Shown here: one piece after another, positions 31,941 through 43,340 of the stretch
How the letters are laid out: the number at the start of each line of letters is the position of its first letter
How positions within the stretch are numbered: position 1 is the first letter of the stretch
NCBI GenBank assembly: GCA_028753945.1
Contig: JAPNXP010000005.1
Location: 3,224,001-3,288,000, forward strand
Reading direction: 5' to 3'
Origin: Hexactinellida sp. DTS-2022
Taxonomy: Eukaryota > Porifera > Hexactinellida
DNA: 64,000 nt
Translations under genes and position numbers: made by a program
Notes under the pieces: generated by a model
Told to the model about the DNA's origin: nothing
The model's input: the letters and a program-made list of their open reading frames with translations, nothing else
Databases searched by the model: none

Positions 31941-32675
31941 TGTATTACTCTGTTATTCTTATTTCTATTATGTAGTTAAGTGTGTCGTGTGTCACTGCTA
32001 GAGCCAGAGAGAGAAAGAGGAGAGAGGAAAGAAAGCAAATAATTGTGTATTATTTACAGTATATTAATATTAGAAATTGTACTGTTTGTGTTTATTATTA
32101 CTATTAAATTATGAAAATCCAATCACCGTTGTCATTACCTTCTAATATTAATCACGGGCTAGCAGGGCTGAGTTATGTTTACGACCTAGAGACCCATAAA
32201 GAACTTAGTAGTTCAATATAGAAAACATTAAAAAATTAAAATTTCCCATCTTGTGCATCCCTGGTACATCTACTGTCAGGCCATATATAGAGTAGGCTAT
32301 GGTTCAGCGAACCAAATTTGTTGGGTTATAATCGAATTAACTGTGTCTAAATATGTTCAGCATAACCAAATAGTTTCGTGTCGAACTAAACGTATGAATA
32401 CTTTTCCAGCGATGTTTGCAGTGGATCCAAACATGCAGGAAATTTGCTCTGGGTTTAGAATCAATAAAAATAGCAATCCATGGTAGATTAATTCGAATTA
32501 TCACGAAACACCACAAAAAAATATCCGAATCTCGGCAGATTTAAGGCGAGGCGTAACAGTGGCTGCCCCGGCATGGTAGACGCCTATGGTATGAGCAAAC
32601 TCAAACTGCACCTAGGCGCGCAGAGAATTTTGTCTCGAAAAGCCTGTATTTTTGTGTTTTAATAGAATATATATA
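31941..32675. other. No gene recognised
   Basis: A purine-rich run (GAGAGAGAAAGAGGAGAGAG) is at about 32008-32030. 32560-32630 has GCCTATGG and CTAGGCGCGC motifs that recall scattered repeats. Confidence 0.35.
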
Positions 32676-32849
32676 CAGTAGATGTCGGATTTAAGCACAC
32701 CGGTTATAAGAACATATTGGATATAAAAACACTATGTTGGTAAACGGTTGCCATATACCCTATATAATTTATGTCGGGTATAATAACATGACGGTTAGAA
32801 GCACAATAAGTCCAGTTCCCGACGATGTGCTTATAAGCGACATCCACTG
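32676..32849. mobile_element. TA-type MITE, 174 bp
   Basis: CAGTAGATGTCGGATTTAAG and, inward from the right, CAGTGGATGTCGCTTATAAG are inverted ends. The left flank is TA, the right TG. It adjoins the hAT relic that follows and may have truncated it. Confidence 0.8.
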
Positions 32850-32852
32850 TGT

Positions 32853-33395
32853 ATCAATTATTATTTTCCAACAGAATTATAAACATTTAATGGAACCTGA
32901 GATTCCACTAATTTTAAATTTGTTCGAAATTTTTCAAGGTTTTGTACGAAACTGTTGGTAGTAGTTCTTTCGTCGGCTAGTTCAGAAACATATCCTTTCG
33001 AGCCTCCAAGCCTTTTCGAGAACTCAAGAATAGATGCATAATGCTTTCGGAACGATTCTACTATAGGCATTACCCAACGTATGGGACATAAAGGCCGTAA
33101 GTTGTGGTTGTCTTTCTGCTCAATCTGAGCCGAAATTGCATCGAATCGGCCCCACTTTTTTGAAGAATTATTGTGAACTTTTCACCACCATTCATTCGTT
33201 CAAGTGCCACTGAAGCCTCGCTGATGCCATTAAAATATTCTTACAAGACTAAATAAGTCTAAATTCTCCTGGTGATCGAATCAGCATAGGTAGATTGCCT
33301 TAGTATTTAAACTTAAAATCTTAGTTTGCAAACCATTTCTCTACCTGCCATGTTGGCAACTCCATCGTAAACCGAAACTCACCAATTATGTCTTC
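32853..33395 (-). pseudogene. hAT transposase relic (ZMYM1-like)
   Basis: The minus strand contains, in order, YDGVANMAGREMVC (33330-33375), an ADSITRR-like stretch, then SSKKWGRFDAISAQIEQK, LRPLCPIRWVMPIVESF, YASILEF and AKR-like ADERTTTNSF (to about 32861). YDGxxNMAG and LCxTRW are hallmarks of the ZMYM1/TTF-type hAT transposases. The blocks lie in different frames, so the gene is broken; the C-terminal dimerisation part is missing. Confidence 0.7.
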
Positions 33396-33504
33396 ACAAG
33401 GATGTGAAGCGTTTCTGAGTCCGTACTACTATGAAAATCCTAAAAATACTTCTGCTCTGCCATATAAACATAGCAAAAACGCAAACAGAAAGAGTCTTGT
33501 TGTG

Positions 33505-35271
33505 TTCGATTGGAATGGCGGAATTTTCGTCGCCGGGAGTTACTTCGCCAGAATTATGTCTTCGTTAGTGAAAAGTATTGGTTTCACAATACATACTGCT
33601 TCTTATGAATAAACACTATCATGTGTAAATTCACAAATATGACTTGTGATAATTTACAGTATAAATTGCTCTTTGCACCGTTTTCATTTATTCAACAAAA
33701 ATGCAACTAATCTAATTGCAGAAACTATCACAAGCACGAGAGGTAAAGATAAACTTACCATCAACGATTTTATTTATACAACGAATAAATCAACTAGTGA
33801 ATTGCAACACTGGGTATGTGAGAAGCGTGGTCATTGTAAAGCACGAGTGACGACCAATGCTAATTTAGTTATTATTAAACTAAACCCAGAAGAAATACAG
33901 AACAGCCAACGCACGGCCCTGATACTCCTCGGATTGAAATGCTCTAAGGTTATAACCAAATGAAGGAACGTGCTGATGGATATTCGGAGGTAAGAACGAG
34001 GTTAATTTTCGCTTACGGAGTTGCAACTATGGGTGATTCAAGCCTTGCCAAATTACCGAACATAGATTCAATTAAAAGAATGATACTTAAGCACAAGAAT
34101 GGTCTTGAAGTCTTAAGCAATCCAGCACACGCATCAGAAATCCAGATTCAAGACAAGGACAAAGTAACTTCAAAAGGAGAACCATTTTTACTATATGATT
34201 CAGGAATAGGAGGCAGTAACAGATTAATTATCCACACCAAAAATGCTTTCAATTTTAACGTCATCGCAATCTTGGTACGCAGATGGATCTTTTAAAGTTG
34301 CTCCCAACAATTTTACCAACTATATACAATTCATGCGTAAAAAGATAGATATATCTTCCCTTGCGTCTATATATTGTTGACAGAGAAAACCGAACTGACT
34401 TACAAGAGGATGTTAAGAATGGTGTTAGAAATATAACCGGCATTAAACCCTTCGTATTTAATGTTAGATTTTCAAAGGGCAGAGCTATATTAATGCGTTT
34501 GACGAATTCCAGGCCGTTTTATCTGGATGTTTCTTTCATTTCCCAGAATATTTATAGGATGATCCCATCGCTGCGCTAAACAAATCAATACATGGAGGAT
34601 CCTGGTTTCGCTCTCTACATGAGAATGCTTTCAAGTCTTGCATTTGTGCCGGAAAATGAAGTGTGTGATTGCTTTCTTATACTAATGGGCGAGTTTCCGC
34701 AAGATGCATTAGAAGTTGCAGAATATTTTGAAACAACATACCTGGGAAGAAGGTTACCAGACCAAACCAGGAGAACACCGCCATTTCCAATGAGGTTTTG
34801 GAATATGTACGCTCGTGTACTAAATCATACCTCTAGGACCAATAACTGTGTAGAGGGATGGCATAATACCTTCCAGAGTTGGATAACTATCTCTCACCCC
34901 AGTTTCCCTGAGTTGGTCATTCATTTTCAACGGGAACAAGCTGTGCAAGAAGCAAAATATGCAAAGTGGAAGGGAGGGAATAGGCATTCGCAATCAAAAT
35001 CAAGCAAGGATTTTAATGAAAGATTGTATAATCTAGTGCTATTAGACTACGAGAAAGGGGATATAATAAAATTCTTAACGGGGATAGCACAAAATATTAC
35101 ATTAAAGTTATTATTTTCAAATTTCATTATCATTTACTCTTAATTTTCAACTCTAAATCTTTAATATTATCTTAATTAACTTAAATTTTCATTATTATCT
35201 ACTCTTAACTTTCAATATTATATTCTCTTGAAAATTCCGAGCGACGAAAATTCCGTTGCCGTTCGATTGAA
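33505..35271 (+). mobile_element. FLYWCH-MULE element, about 1.77 kb
   Basis: The left end (TTCGATTGGAATGGCGGAAT, TTTTCGTCGCCGGGAG) is mirrored at 35234-35271. The shared core is GGAATTTTCGTCGC. The same core is repeated beside the MULE relic at 20.1 kb, so both belong to one family. Exact outer limits and a 9-bp duplication could not be fixed. Confidence 0.65.
33660..35143 (+). pseudogene. FLYWCH-MULE transposase, frameshifted
   Basis: A FLYWCH-like finger comes first (33738-33875: TSTRGKDKLT, NKSTSELQHW, CEKRGHCKARVTTN), then a linker and LPNIDSIKRM, then SWYADGSFKVAP near 34270-34300 (first catalytic Asp), VLSGCFFHF near 34520, AFVPENEVCD and NNCVEGWHNTF (catalytic Glu) in the 183-codon block 34592-35143. 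The second Asp is not visible where expected. Several frameshifts break the gene. The C-terminal block aligns well to the 20.1-kb relic. Confidence 0.8.
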
Positions 35272-35435
35272 ATCAGTCGTTCATAATTATGATAGAAAAC
35301 AAGGCAAATTAGCCTTCCCAATGGATTCATTTTGATTCTTTTGATAAGAGAGTAGAGATAGAGAGTGGGATTTACATTTCAGTACTTCGTTCTGGATATC
35401 CTTGGAACTGAAATGGTGTTTAGACCCCCCTGGAG

Positions 35436-36066
35436 TAGAGCTCTGCGTGGGTCGTATGCGGGACCCGCTCCCGCCCCGCATCTATTACTGATTGACCTGC
35501 CCCGCCCCGCAAATCCAACAATATAAACAAATGAACCCGCACCAACCCGCAACTAACTCACATTAACCCGCACCAACACTCGATGACCAGTATAATCGCT
35601 AGGAATATATAATAGGGTGTAAACACTCGGCGCACAATGCGGACACAAAAATATTTACATCCTTAAAGAATAAAGAAGACGGCAATAGTTTTTGGGCGGA
35701 AATTTGAAGATGGAATTACGAGTTTATTATTCGGGTACTACAAAATAATTCACCGTAAATTCGTTCCATAGCAAGACTTTTACCATCTTGAGATTATATT
35801 GATCATTAATTTTGTTTAGGAACTATAGAGGGGTGCATTGTTACAATTAGTGGACACTGCGACCCCAAATAATCCCTTGCAAGAACTCTTGCGCAAACCC
35901 GCACCAACCCGCAGTAAGAATATCTGACCCGCACCCGACCCGCAAGACGATTCTGTGATCCGCACCCGAACCGCCACGCAAATATTTTGATCCTTTGACA
36001 CGCAGAAACCCGCGAGTTGCGGGTTCCGCAACCCGCATTTATTAACCCGCCCCGCGCAGTGCTCTA
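35436..36066. mobile_element. hAT-type element, 631 bp, with CCCGCACC arrays
   Basis: Ends TAGAGCTCTGCGTGGG and, from the right, TAGAGCACTGCGCGGGG are inverted repeats. The flanks CCCTGGAG (35428-35435) and CCTTGGAG (36067-36074) are an 8-bp duplication with one mismatch. Near both ends the motif ACCCGCACC is repeated many times in an orientation mirrored across the element, likely transposase-binding subterminal repeats. No coding capacity. Confidence 0.85.
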
Positions 36067-36259
36067 CCTTGGAGGCGAACTTACCAATCAGATTCAGCAA
36101 ACAATGGAAATTCGCAGTATGCTTCTTGTCACGATTCCTTGCTGGGCGCAAAGTTTACGCTTTTAAATATAGCTCTTAATTAACGCCTTCTGTTGACTAA
36201 AAAATCTTATTAGATCGTGTTGTGTCTAGACAATTTCCATGCACTTCTAATAGTCCCAG

Positions 36260-37095
36260 CGGCATAGCCATAAATTTCAACAGATTGTTCATTTTTTTGA
36301 TAAAAGCACCAAAATATGTACACATGTACTTTGATGTAGTGCGAACATTTTTGGATATTGAGGAAATTGGAAGAGTGTTCATAACGGCCATAACAGCTCG
36401 CCAAAGTAACTACGTCCGATAGTGTTCGCCGGACTTGTTTCCCATAAAAACTTGTTCAAATTAAGCTATATCATCTTTTTTTATTGTTGAATTCGGTTTC
36501 AAAGTAAAATTTCCGATAATTTGATATATCACATGACCATATTTGGCCTGAGTAAAATTATACGCATACCGACCCTGTAAAACGTGATTTGATAAAATAA
36601 TTTTGATATTTATGGTAAATCACGGTGAATCTCGAATAATTTTATCTAATCACGTTTTACAGGGTCGTTATGTGTATAATTTTAACTCAGGTAGCTGAGT
36701 GGAGTCGAAAGAGGGGTCACTCGATTGAATAAGGACACAATTGGAGAATGGAATTTTTGACACAATCCTGATACATTCCAGCGTTGCTATGGAAAAATTC
36801 TTCCAAATATGGTCATGTGATATATCAAATTATAGGAAATTTTACTTTGAAACCGAATTCAACAATAAAAAGATGATATAGCTTAATTTGAACAGGTTTT
36901 TATGGGAAACAAGTCCGGCGAACACTATTGGACGTGGTTACTTTGGCGAGCTGTTATGGCCGATATAGACACTCTCCCAATTGCCTCAATATCCAAAAAT
37001 GTTCCAACTACAATGACTACATCAAAGTACATGTGTACAAATTTTGGTGCTTTTATCAAAAAAATGACAATTGTATGGTTGTGCCGCTGCACAAT
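36260..37095. repeat. Foldback element with ~285-bp arms
   Basis: 36260-36546 and 36793-37095 are inverted copies (for example TTTGATAAAAGCACCAAAAT and its complement; TTTGATATATCACATGACCA and its complement). The spacer 36547-36792 contains a separate small MITE (36547-36691). No gene. 36075-36259 and 37100-37399 show nothing more. Confidence 0.85.
36547..36691. mobile_element. Small MITE in the foldback spacer
   Basis: CCTGAGTAAAATTATACGCA through CCCTGTAAAACGTGATT is mirrored at the right (about 42-bp ends, few mismatches). It sits in the loop of the larger foldback. No obvious target duplication. Confidence 0.75.
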
Positions 37096-37407
37096 AAGGG
37101 TTGGTCTGCAACTCGGTGAATGAGACTCTCTTTGTGCTTTTGATGCTTTTTTTGTACCATTTTGAATGTCTAGATTCCTTTGTCGTAATCTATTTAGGGT
37201 ACCTTCGTATTCTTGAGGATGCTGATGTAGCTTAAATTCAGGCGTCATTTTTGTATGCCCAGTGACAGCTACCGCAGTAGATCGATGTCTTGTTTTCAGC
37301 CAGTTGTTGTCATAGGAACTCCTCAAAACAATGATTCTAGATAAAGTGACCAGTGAGTGACCAGTTATAAAACTAATCAGGGAAGGTGCACCAGGCAGGC
37401 TTTAGAG

Positions 37408-37561
37408 CAGGCGTGTCAAACTGGTGGCCCGCGGGACATTTATGGCCCGCCGGTTGGTCAGATATGGCCCGCAATCCATAAAAATATCTGGAATATGGCC
37501 CCCGGGTAAGGGCTGGGGTTATTAAATTGGCCCACTATTCGAATCGAGTTTGACACACCTG
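37408..37561. mobile_element. hAT-type MITE, 154 bp, perfect 8-bp duplication
   Basis: CAGGCGTGTCAAACT and, from the right, CAGGTGTGTCAAACT are inverted ends. CTTTAGAG flanks both sides (37400-37407, 37562-37569). GGCCCGC repeats fill the inside. CAGGGGTGTCAAACTC-like ends are familiar from Charlie-type hAT elements. A second copy, inverted, is at 52751-52903. Confidence 0.9.
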
Positions 37562-37569
37562 CTTTAGAG

Positions 37570-39200
37570 GAAAGGTAACCGCAATCTCCAGGATATATGT
37601 AGAATGTGAAGATGCAACCGCATCGGAACTTGTGACATATTCAGCGACATTTATTTTTTGCGAAAATGAGCCTAATGGAAGGCTAACTATCATGAGTAGG
37701 AATGTCCAAAGAACATTTGGAAAGAGACAAGAGAAATCTACTTTGAAGTAAAACGAAGAGTTATTCCAAAAATATTTCAGTGGATAATTAGTGAATTATG
37801 TTTTAATCCCAAATCTATATGAAATTCACACATATATGCTCAACACATGTTATAATACTTGATAGTTATGGTATACCTAACATTTAAAGCAAAATGGTTC
37901 CAATGCACTGGGTCACACACTTAGAAGTATACAATTATTCAAAATCATCGCATGGTAGCAAATACAGTAAATGTATTAATTTCTGGGGGGGCGACAATAG
38001 TCCACCATCCCTTGTTCATAATCTGGGGTCAGGCGCAACCCCAGCCTCCCTTAACCTTCCGCTTCCGCGTATGGTGAACTCTATCATCTTTGAAAAATGT
38101 TCGAATATCGTAAAATGGTTCCTAACATATTGGAGGTAAGCAAAACCCCGTTAATTGGGTGGAGTCAAAAGATAATTGGCTTCTAGGTACATTGATTCTT
38201 AAACTGAAGGTAATATAGATTTACGGATTGTATACAACTAGTACAATTGTACTACATTCATAGAACTCGGCATATACTATGAAATATACTACCAAACGAA
38301 CATGCAGTCGACTCATGTGCATCTTTAGATTTATATTTAGGTAATATTCCACCTTTCACAGAAGGTGACATTCAAAGATCACTCAATCTATTTGATATAT
38401 TATATTGATGTAAAATTGTACGGTACCCAAAAGGTGTTAGCCATAATACATGATGGGAATAATTCAATGATGCAACATTATTTGATGGAGGTAAAATTGG
38501 TAGGCAACCTAAACAGGGATTGATCCTGGAATTTTTGGCTATGAAATTGATCGGACACCCGGGATCAAATTAAGTGCCAACTCGGCACCTACCAAAATCG
38601 GAACACACTGCAAGCACCTTGGCACCTCAACCGAATCCTGGCTGGAACTTGGAGTTGTCAGGCAGGCAACTAGATAAAATCCTGTTCAGGAAATATGCTT
38701 GGAAGTTGGAACGCACTTTTCTAGAGTCTAAATTTATCTCTGGGAACAGTCATTGTTCACTGTACATATTTGATTGATTATCTTCATTATTGTGATGGTG
38801 TTGTGTTAATGGAGCAATTAATACAATTTCTCTAATTAGTCTGCTTAGTTCCCTTGCAATCATTCTGCCTAAATAAAGCGCATTCCAGGTAGACATATTT
38901 TTCAGTGATTTTTTACAGAATAAATTATGTCCATCTGAAGTTGTAAACATATTCCTTCATGACTTTAGTCCTTTTGTAAAGTGTATTATATATTCGTTTT
39001 TCACTATTACAACTTGATATTCATAAATATATTATATAGTAGTATATACAATTATAGTTCAAATAACAGCCTAATTTCAGTGACAAAAACAAAATCCACT
39101 AATCATAAGAACAGAAGAAGTTAAATAACATGAATTGTATATACAGTGTGAAGTTAAAATCGAGGAATTAAAGTAATTTGGGATTATTAAATTGAGAACT
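37570..39200. other. No gene; one dispersed repeat
   Basis: 38426-38620 (AAAGGTGTTAGCCATAATAC, TTAAGTGCCAACTCGGCACC) matches 51385-51570 in the same orientation. A C/G-rich scrap lies at 37980-38070. The 66-codon minus frame at 38750-38950 has no motif. Confidence 0.45.
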
Positions 39201-39204
39201 GTGG

Positions 39205-39525
39205 CAACACAGTGAAAAAACTAATCTGACGGGTGACAAAGGTCCAAAAAACTATCCTCACTTGTGTCCACAGCCCAAAAACAATTCTGACTGGTCGTGT
39301 CTAAAAATATATTCTAACTTGTGACAAGTGTAACATAACAATTCTGGTTTGTGACACCAGTCCAAAAAAGCTATTCTGAAATGTGTCAAATGACTATAAA
39401 AACTATTCTGACTTATGACAAAAAATTAAAAAAACTATTCTGATTTGTAGCAACCGTCTATAAAAACAATTCTGACTTGTGATAACCGTCAATTTTAAAA
39501 AACATTCTAACATGTGAGAACTAGG
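39205..39525. repeat. Decayed ~31-bp minisatellite
   Basis: About ten units of the type AAAAACTATTCTGACTTGTG plus ACAACCGTC follow each other, spaced about 30-35 bp, with many substitutions. Confidence 0.75.
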
Positions 39526-41193
39526 AAATTCTGAATAGCGCGTGCGCCTCATCTTACAAACCAAGGTGCTAGGACATTTTGCCGAAGACATCGTGCCGAA
39601 AGACACCATGCCGAAAGATATCTCGCCCAATAGACAAACGCTTTCAAGGAGTACTAGACTTTCACGAAATTTATCAACTGAAATTTAATAATGAAGTATA
39701 ATAATTATAATTGAGTAATATAATGATTAGTAAGTTTAATAATTAAATAATGAAATATGATCAACAATTCAGCATGTCAAATTACAGGATATCCCACGAA
39801 GAAATTCTAGGTGTGTTATACGTGGATATTATTCTTCAATAATAATATCCACGTATAACACATTCTTTTATTTATTTTCGATTCTTTTATTTATTTCACT
39901 GTATTTTTATACGGCTTTGGCAACTCGTGGCCATTTCTAAGTATTTCCAAAATTATTTCGCTAGAGCTCTGAACACTTTGTATTTTCTTGATGAGTTTAG
40001 CTGAACGTAGGGTGGGTCGTATCAATTCGCGTGTCAAACGCACTATGCCATCCTTCCACTGAATTATTTGTTCTCGATAAAGCACTCTCAATCCTAGAAC
40101 TAACGTTCCATATTTCAATGTGAAAAAAAGGACGACGTCTTCTTCCATGATACTCTACTCCGATCCAGGTTATCTCAGAATATTGTAGAATATCGCTATG
40201 ATCATCTACTAGTTAGCGAATGTATTAGCTCTTGGTACAAAGTATGACTTCACTTGTTTGAACAAACGCCAAGGCTCGGAATTGTTTAACAAACATAGTA
40301 AACTCTTCCTCGCTTTGGCATTTTTGATGAAATCCTATAAGTCTACATATTGCTTGTCCTTATGATAGTAACATCCATGCGTGACCTACGTTATAATAAG
40401 GCCTATTCAGTGTTATCAAAATGTGGACTATGGATACTGTCGAAGGTCATTGTAAATAGAGGGCACTTCTTTATCTCAATTATTAGTAATGGTAGACCTG
40501 AATAAGTTTTGTAACTACATGGGAACATCCGAATATCATATATAGAGCCTTTCAGAATTGAAATATGTCATCATTTGATGACGTAATCGTCAATTTTCGT
40601 TCGAATTACCATGTTTTTAAAGCCCTGTTTTAACACAGTTAAACGCGTTATATATGTCCAACATTGGTACATGATGATACCCAGACCTAGTTAAATAAAA
40701 TATATCAAAAATATAATAGGAATGTTGACACATTCCTCGGTTGTCAGGCAAATGTATATTTCCTAAAATCAGCCATAACACCAAAACTATAATTGTTATG
40801 TAAACTAGACTACGCCTCATCTATCCGCAATAGGTGAAAACCTATTCATCGATAGTACATTTTCTATGCCTTACTTTGATACTTTTTGAGTTAATGAGAT
40901 AATTAACTCATATTCCGTAAATGGTACTGAGCTCATAAACTCAAAAAGTCTTTCGAAATCAATCATCACGGATTCCGGATATAATGGTTGATCTGTTTCT
41001 TTCAGGGAAGTTAGTATTTTGTCGATGTAACTTCGTTTTTATTTCTAGAACCTAACGGAATGATGACCGTGTTGCTTATCTATGCATTAATAGTATAGAG
41101 TTGGTAACCTATAAGTGCTGAATAAAAATTCCATCGCAATACCAGTGTCGAAATCTTGTCAACAAGTAGAAATTTTCTTCTGTTTCGAGTATA

Positions 41194-41451
41194 CCGTATT
41201 TATTCGAATAGTAGCCTAGGCGTTTATTGTTTTTAGGCCATTTTTTGACCAATAATTTTTGGACTTATCGAGAATATCACATATTAATACAATTTATTTA
41301 GTATAGTCGGTTGATAATCGTATTGCGACTAATATTAGATAAATAAATTTACTCAGGGTACCAGAGGTAAATTTCTATTTGCTAATTTTGGGGGGATATT
41401 ATTGGAGGTAGGCGATTATTCGGATAGGGGCTACTATTAGAGTACATACGG
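41194..41451. mobile_element. CCGTAT-type MITE, copy 3, in the MULE
   Basis: CCGTATTTATTCGAATAGTA and the inverted GGCTACTATTAGAGTACATACGG-type right end bound 258 bp with TA on both sides. The interior matches 5126-5370 closely. It separates the MULE linker from its catalytic core. Confidence 0.85.
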
Positions 41452-41794
41452 TAATTATATCTAATTACGGGTCATTTGAGATTAAAAGTTTAGTCCTCTG
41501 GTTGTATGAACAGATCCAAATAAATCTACCTCTGGCGCTTTTCTTTTTCGTCGCACAATTTTAGACAAACACTCTTTGCATGGTAGCTTGACTGATGCAG
41601 CAAGGGAGATTGTTTGAGTACAGTTATTAATAACAGCAGAAGTCGTTGCATCTGCTAGTGAAGTTCTGAATTAGTTATAATCAATAGTTTTCTCTGCTTC
41701 AATGACCAAATATGAGGGGCATGATTATGTTGCGAAGGATATTTTTAACGGATCCATCTATTCTATCGGTAATCATCCCCCCGTTGCACATTCT

Positions 41795-41939
41795 CAGGGC
41801 CGGCGCCAACGGGGGTGTCCTGAGTGTCCGGACACCCACTGCCTCAAGGAAATGAAGCGGTGCTTGGACAGTGACACCCACTAGACTATACAGTGACACC
41901 CACTACACCCACACCTCATAATACGTGGCGCCGGCAATG
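41795..41939. mobile_element. MITE inside the MULE FLYWCH finger, 145 bp
   Basis: CAGGGCCGGCGCC and (from the right) CATTGCCGGCGCC are the ends. ATTCT is on both sides (41790-41794, 41940-41944). Inside, GACACCCACTA is repeated. A 5-bp duplication is shorter than usual for hAT, so the superfamily is open. Confidence 0.8.
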
Positions 41940-42246
41940 ATTCTCCTCTTTTCACAACGCAAATATGTAGTTTCGACAAAATATTTATCCTTGATATAGA
42001 CGTAGCGATCAAATACCAGTTTCTTTCCTCCAAAAATGGTTTTAAGGATTCCATGATTTTAAGACAACATTTATACATAGTATTTACATAAATTATGCTT
42101 GTCAATTGTTTTTGAAAATTACATCTGTATGTTTACTATGAATATATCGCTTTACAAAAAGAAAACTTGTTAACCTTTTGGTAAAATTGCATAAGCTTCA
42201 AATTTAATTAAGATAAGTCGATTTCATAACATATACTAACCAGTTT

Positions 42247-42433
42247 GTCATTTATACCCCCCTGAAATTCTTTTTTGAGAAAAAAGACCCTCCTGAGATT
42301 TATTTCTGACCCCACTCTCAGGGATGGGGGGGTTAAATTAACTATAGCGAAATGTAAATTACCCGCCCCCCCCCCTGACTTCAATTGGACTTCGTTAACC
42401 CCCCCTGAGGTAAAAGTCTAGATCCATCACTGA
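42247..42433. repeat. C/G-tract repeat, copy 1 (inverted copy at 50500-50685)
   Basis: TATACCCCCCTGA, TTAACTATAGCGAAATGTAA, AATTGGACTTCGTTAAC and TTTAC-type ends GGTAAAAGTCTAGATCCATC recur in inverse order at 50500-50685. The end ATCAGTGATGGATCTAGAC is hAT-like. No duplication resolved. Confidence 0.6.
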
Positions 42434-42742
42434 TACTTACTAACTTGTTTACTCTATACAATTCATAACTTCAAGATCTTCGGCAATATTTCCTATCGGC
42501 AAGATGTCACTCGTCAAGATGAATTTCGGCAAGGTGTCTTTCGGCAAGGTTTGCGGAAACGTAACCAACAAGTCCCTATTCCAAAATTTGGAAATGAGCC
42601 ATTTTCTAAGTGTAAAGAATGCTATCATACAGTGATGATCCTAATCATGATACTTTTAGTTATAAGATGGAAACATTGTACAATTATAAATATTTTTTAA
42701 TCAATAAACAAAATGGCAAATGGTAAAAATCTTATGAGAAAT

Positions 42743-42928
42743 TCAAGGTAGCATTTCACCAATGGAAAATATATTATTTGAACCATCATAATTAAGGATA
42801 ATTACGTGAATATCTTTATCAAACTCAAAGATAAACTGTCTGCAAGAACCACAAGGAAGTATTTCTCCATCCAGTAAATCTGAACATATCATTATAGCAC
42901 AAATCTCCATTTCATTTTCACTGACTGC
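42743..42928 (-). CDS. CDA: Cytidine deaminase, terminal exon
   Basis: Reading leftward from 42928, 61 codons and a TGA (42743-42745) are open. The motif PCGSCRQ gives two zinc-binding cysteines of the CDA family (PCGxCRQ), preceded by AVSENEMEICAIMICSDLLD and followed by EFDKDIHVIIL and IGEMLP, matching the C-terminal half of tetrameric cytidine deaminases, which convert cytidine and deoxycytidine to uridines in pyrimidine salvage. The exon is preceded by TTCATTTAG, a good splice acceptor, directly before GCAGTC. The usual upstream CAExxA zinc/glutamate exon was not found, so it lies upstream or is lost. The stop follows LP directly, somewhat early for the family. No frameshift, so a live host gene is possible; a retained fragment cannot be excluded. 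Confidence 0.75.
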   Translation of the reverse strand, partial: AVSENEMEICAIMICSDLLDGEILPCGSCRQFIFEFDKDIHVIILNYDGSNNIFSIGEMLP

Positions 42929-42965
42929 CTAAATGAATATCAATGATAATCCTAATTATTAAATA

Positions 42966-43340
42966 CAGTCAACTCCCGTTATAAGCGCAGTTTGTTATAA
43001 CCGGAGTTCGTTATAAGCGGAGATCAATTTTAAAAGAGTTCATTACAATTTGAATTTCGATGTAACCGGAGTTCATTATAAACGGATTTAATAGTAAATG
43101 AATTTCATTAAAAGCAGAATTCGTAATATCCAAAGTCGTTATAACCGAAGTAAATCAATAGCTTAGAGGAAATATGGGATGATAAATGACTTCGTTATAT
43201 GCGGAATTTCGTTATAACCATTTCGTTATAAACGAATTTTTAATATTGTTATAATATATAAGGATTTCCAGACTATTGAACGACTTCGCTATAAGCAGGT
43301 ATATAGTTATATCCGACTTGGTTATAACGAGAGTTGACTG
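42966..43340. mobile_element. TA-type MITE, 375 bp, with GTTATAA repeats
   Basis: CAGTCAACTCCCGTTATAAG and, inward from the right, CAGTCAACTCTCGTTATAAC are the ends; left flank TA, right TG. Inside, units such as CGTTATAACCGGAGTT repeat at least eight times. It lies only 38 bp upstream of the cytidine deaminase exon, in its intron. Related to 25373-25532. Confidence 0.85.

Larger units (their letters stand above)
39891..42075 (-). pseudogene. FLYWCH-MULE transposase, interrupted by two MITEs
   Basis: Reading leftward from 42075: FGGKKLVFDRYVYIKDK and YLRCEKRR (FLYWCH), the 41795-41939 MITE, then GGMITDRIDGSVKN and HNHAPHIW completing the finger; SLAASVKLP and KIVRRKRKAPEVD (linker, 41480-41620); the CCGTAT MITE; HWYCDGTF-like sequence (first Asp, about 41115-41140); MIDFERLF (second Asp, about 40960); FRALAFVQTSEV (about 40240-40290); and SRTNNSVEGWHSAF (Glu, about 40040-40090). 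These are in several frames, so the gene is dead. Removing the first MITE with one copy of ATTCT gives a continuous zinc-finger frame. Confidence 0.8.
39570..42560 (-). mobile_element. FLYWCH-MULE element with tandem-unit ends and nested MITEs
   Basis: The left end holds units TGCCGAAAGACACCATGCCG (about 39578-39635) and the right end the complement (TTTCGGCAAGGTGTCTTTCG, about 42480-42555), so the termini are short tandem repeats in inverted orientation, as in other MULEs. Between them lies one decayed transposase and at least three later insertions (41194-41451, 41795-41939, 42247-42433). Exact outer boundary and duplication not resolved. Confidence 0.65.

Noticed and set aside
31980-32160. 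Solo LTR-like segment (purine-rich run, AT-rich R/U5-like end)
   Set aside because: No paired terminus, duplication or inverted TG/CA ends could be shown.
35816-36151. Minus-strand 111-codon frame with Gly/Arg/Ser
   Set aside because: It reads across the ACCCGCACC array of a hAT-type element; the repeats create the open frame.
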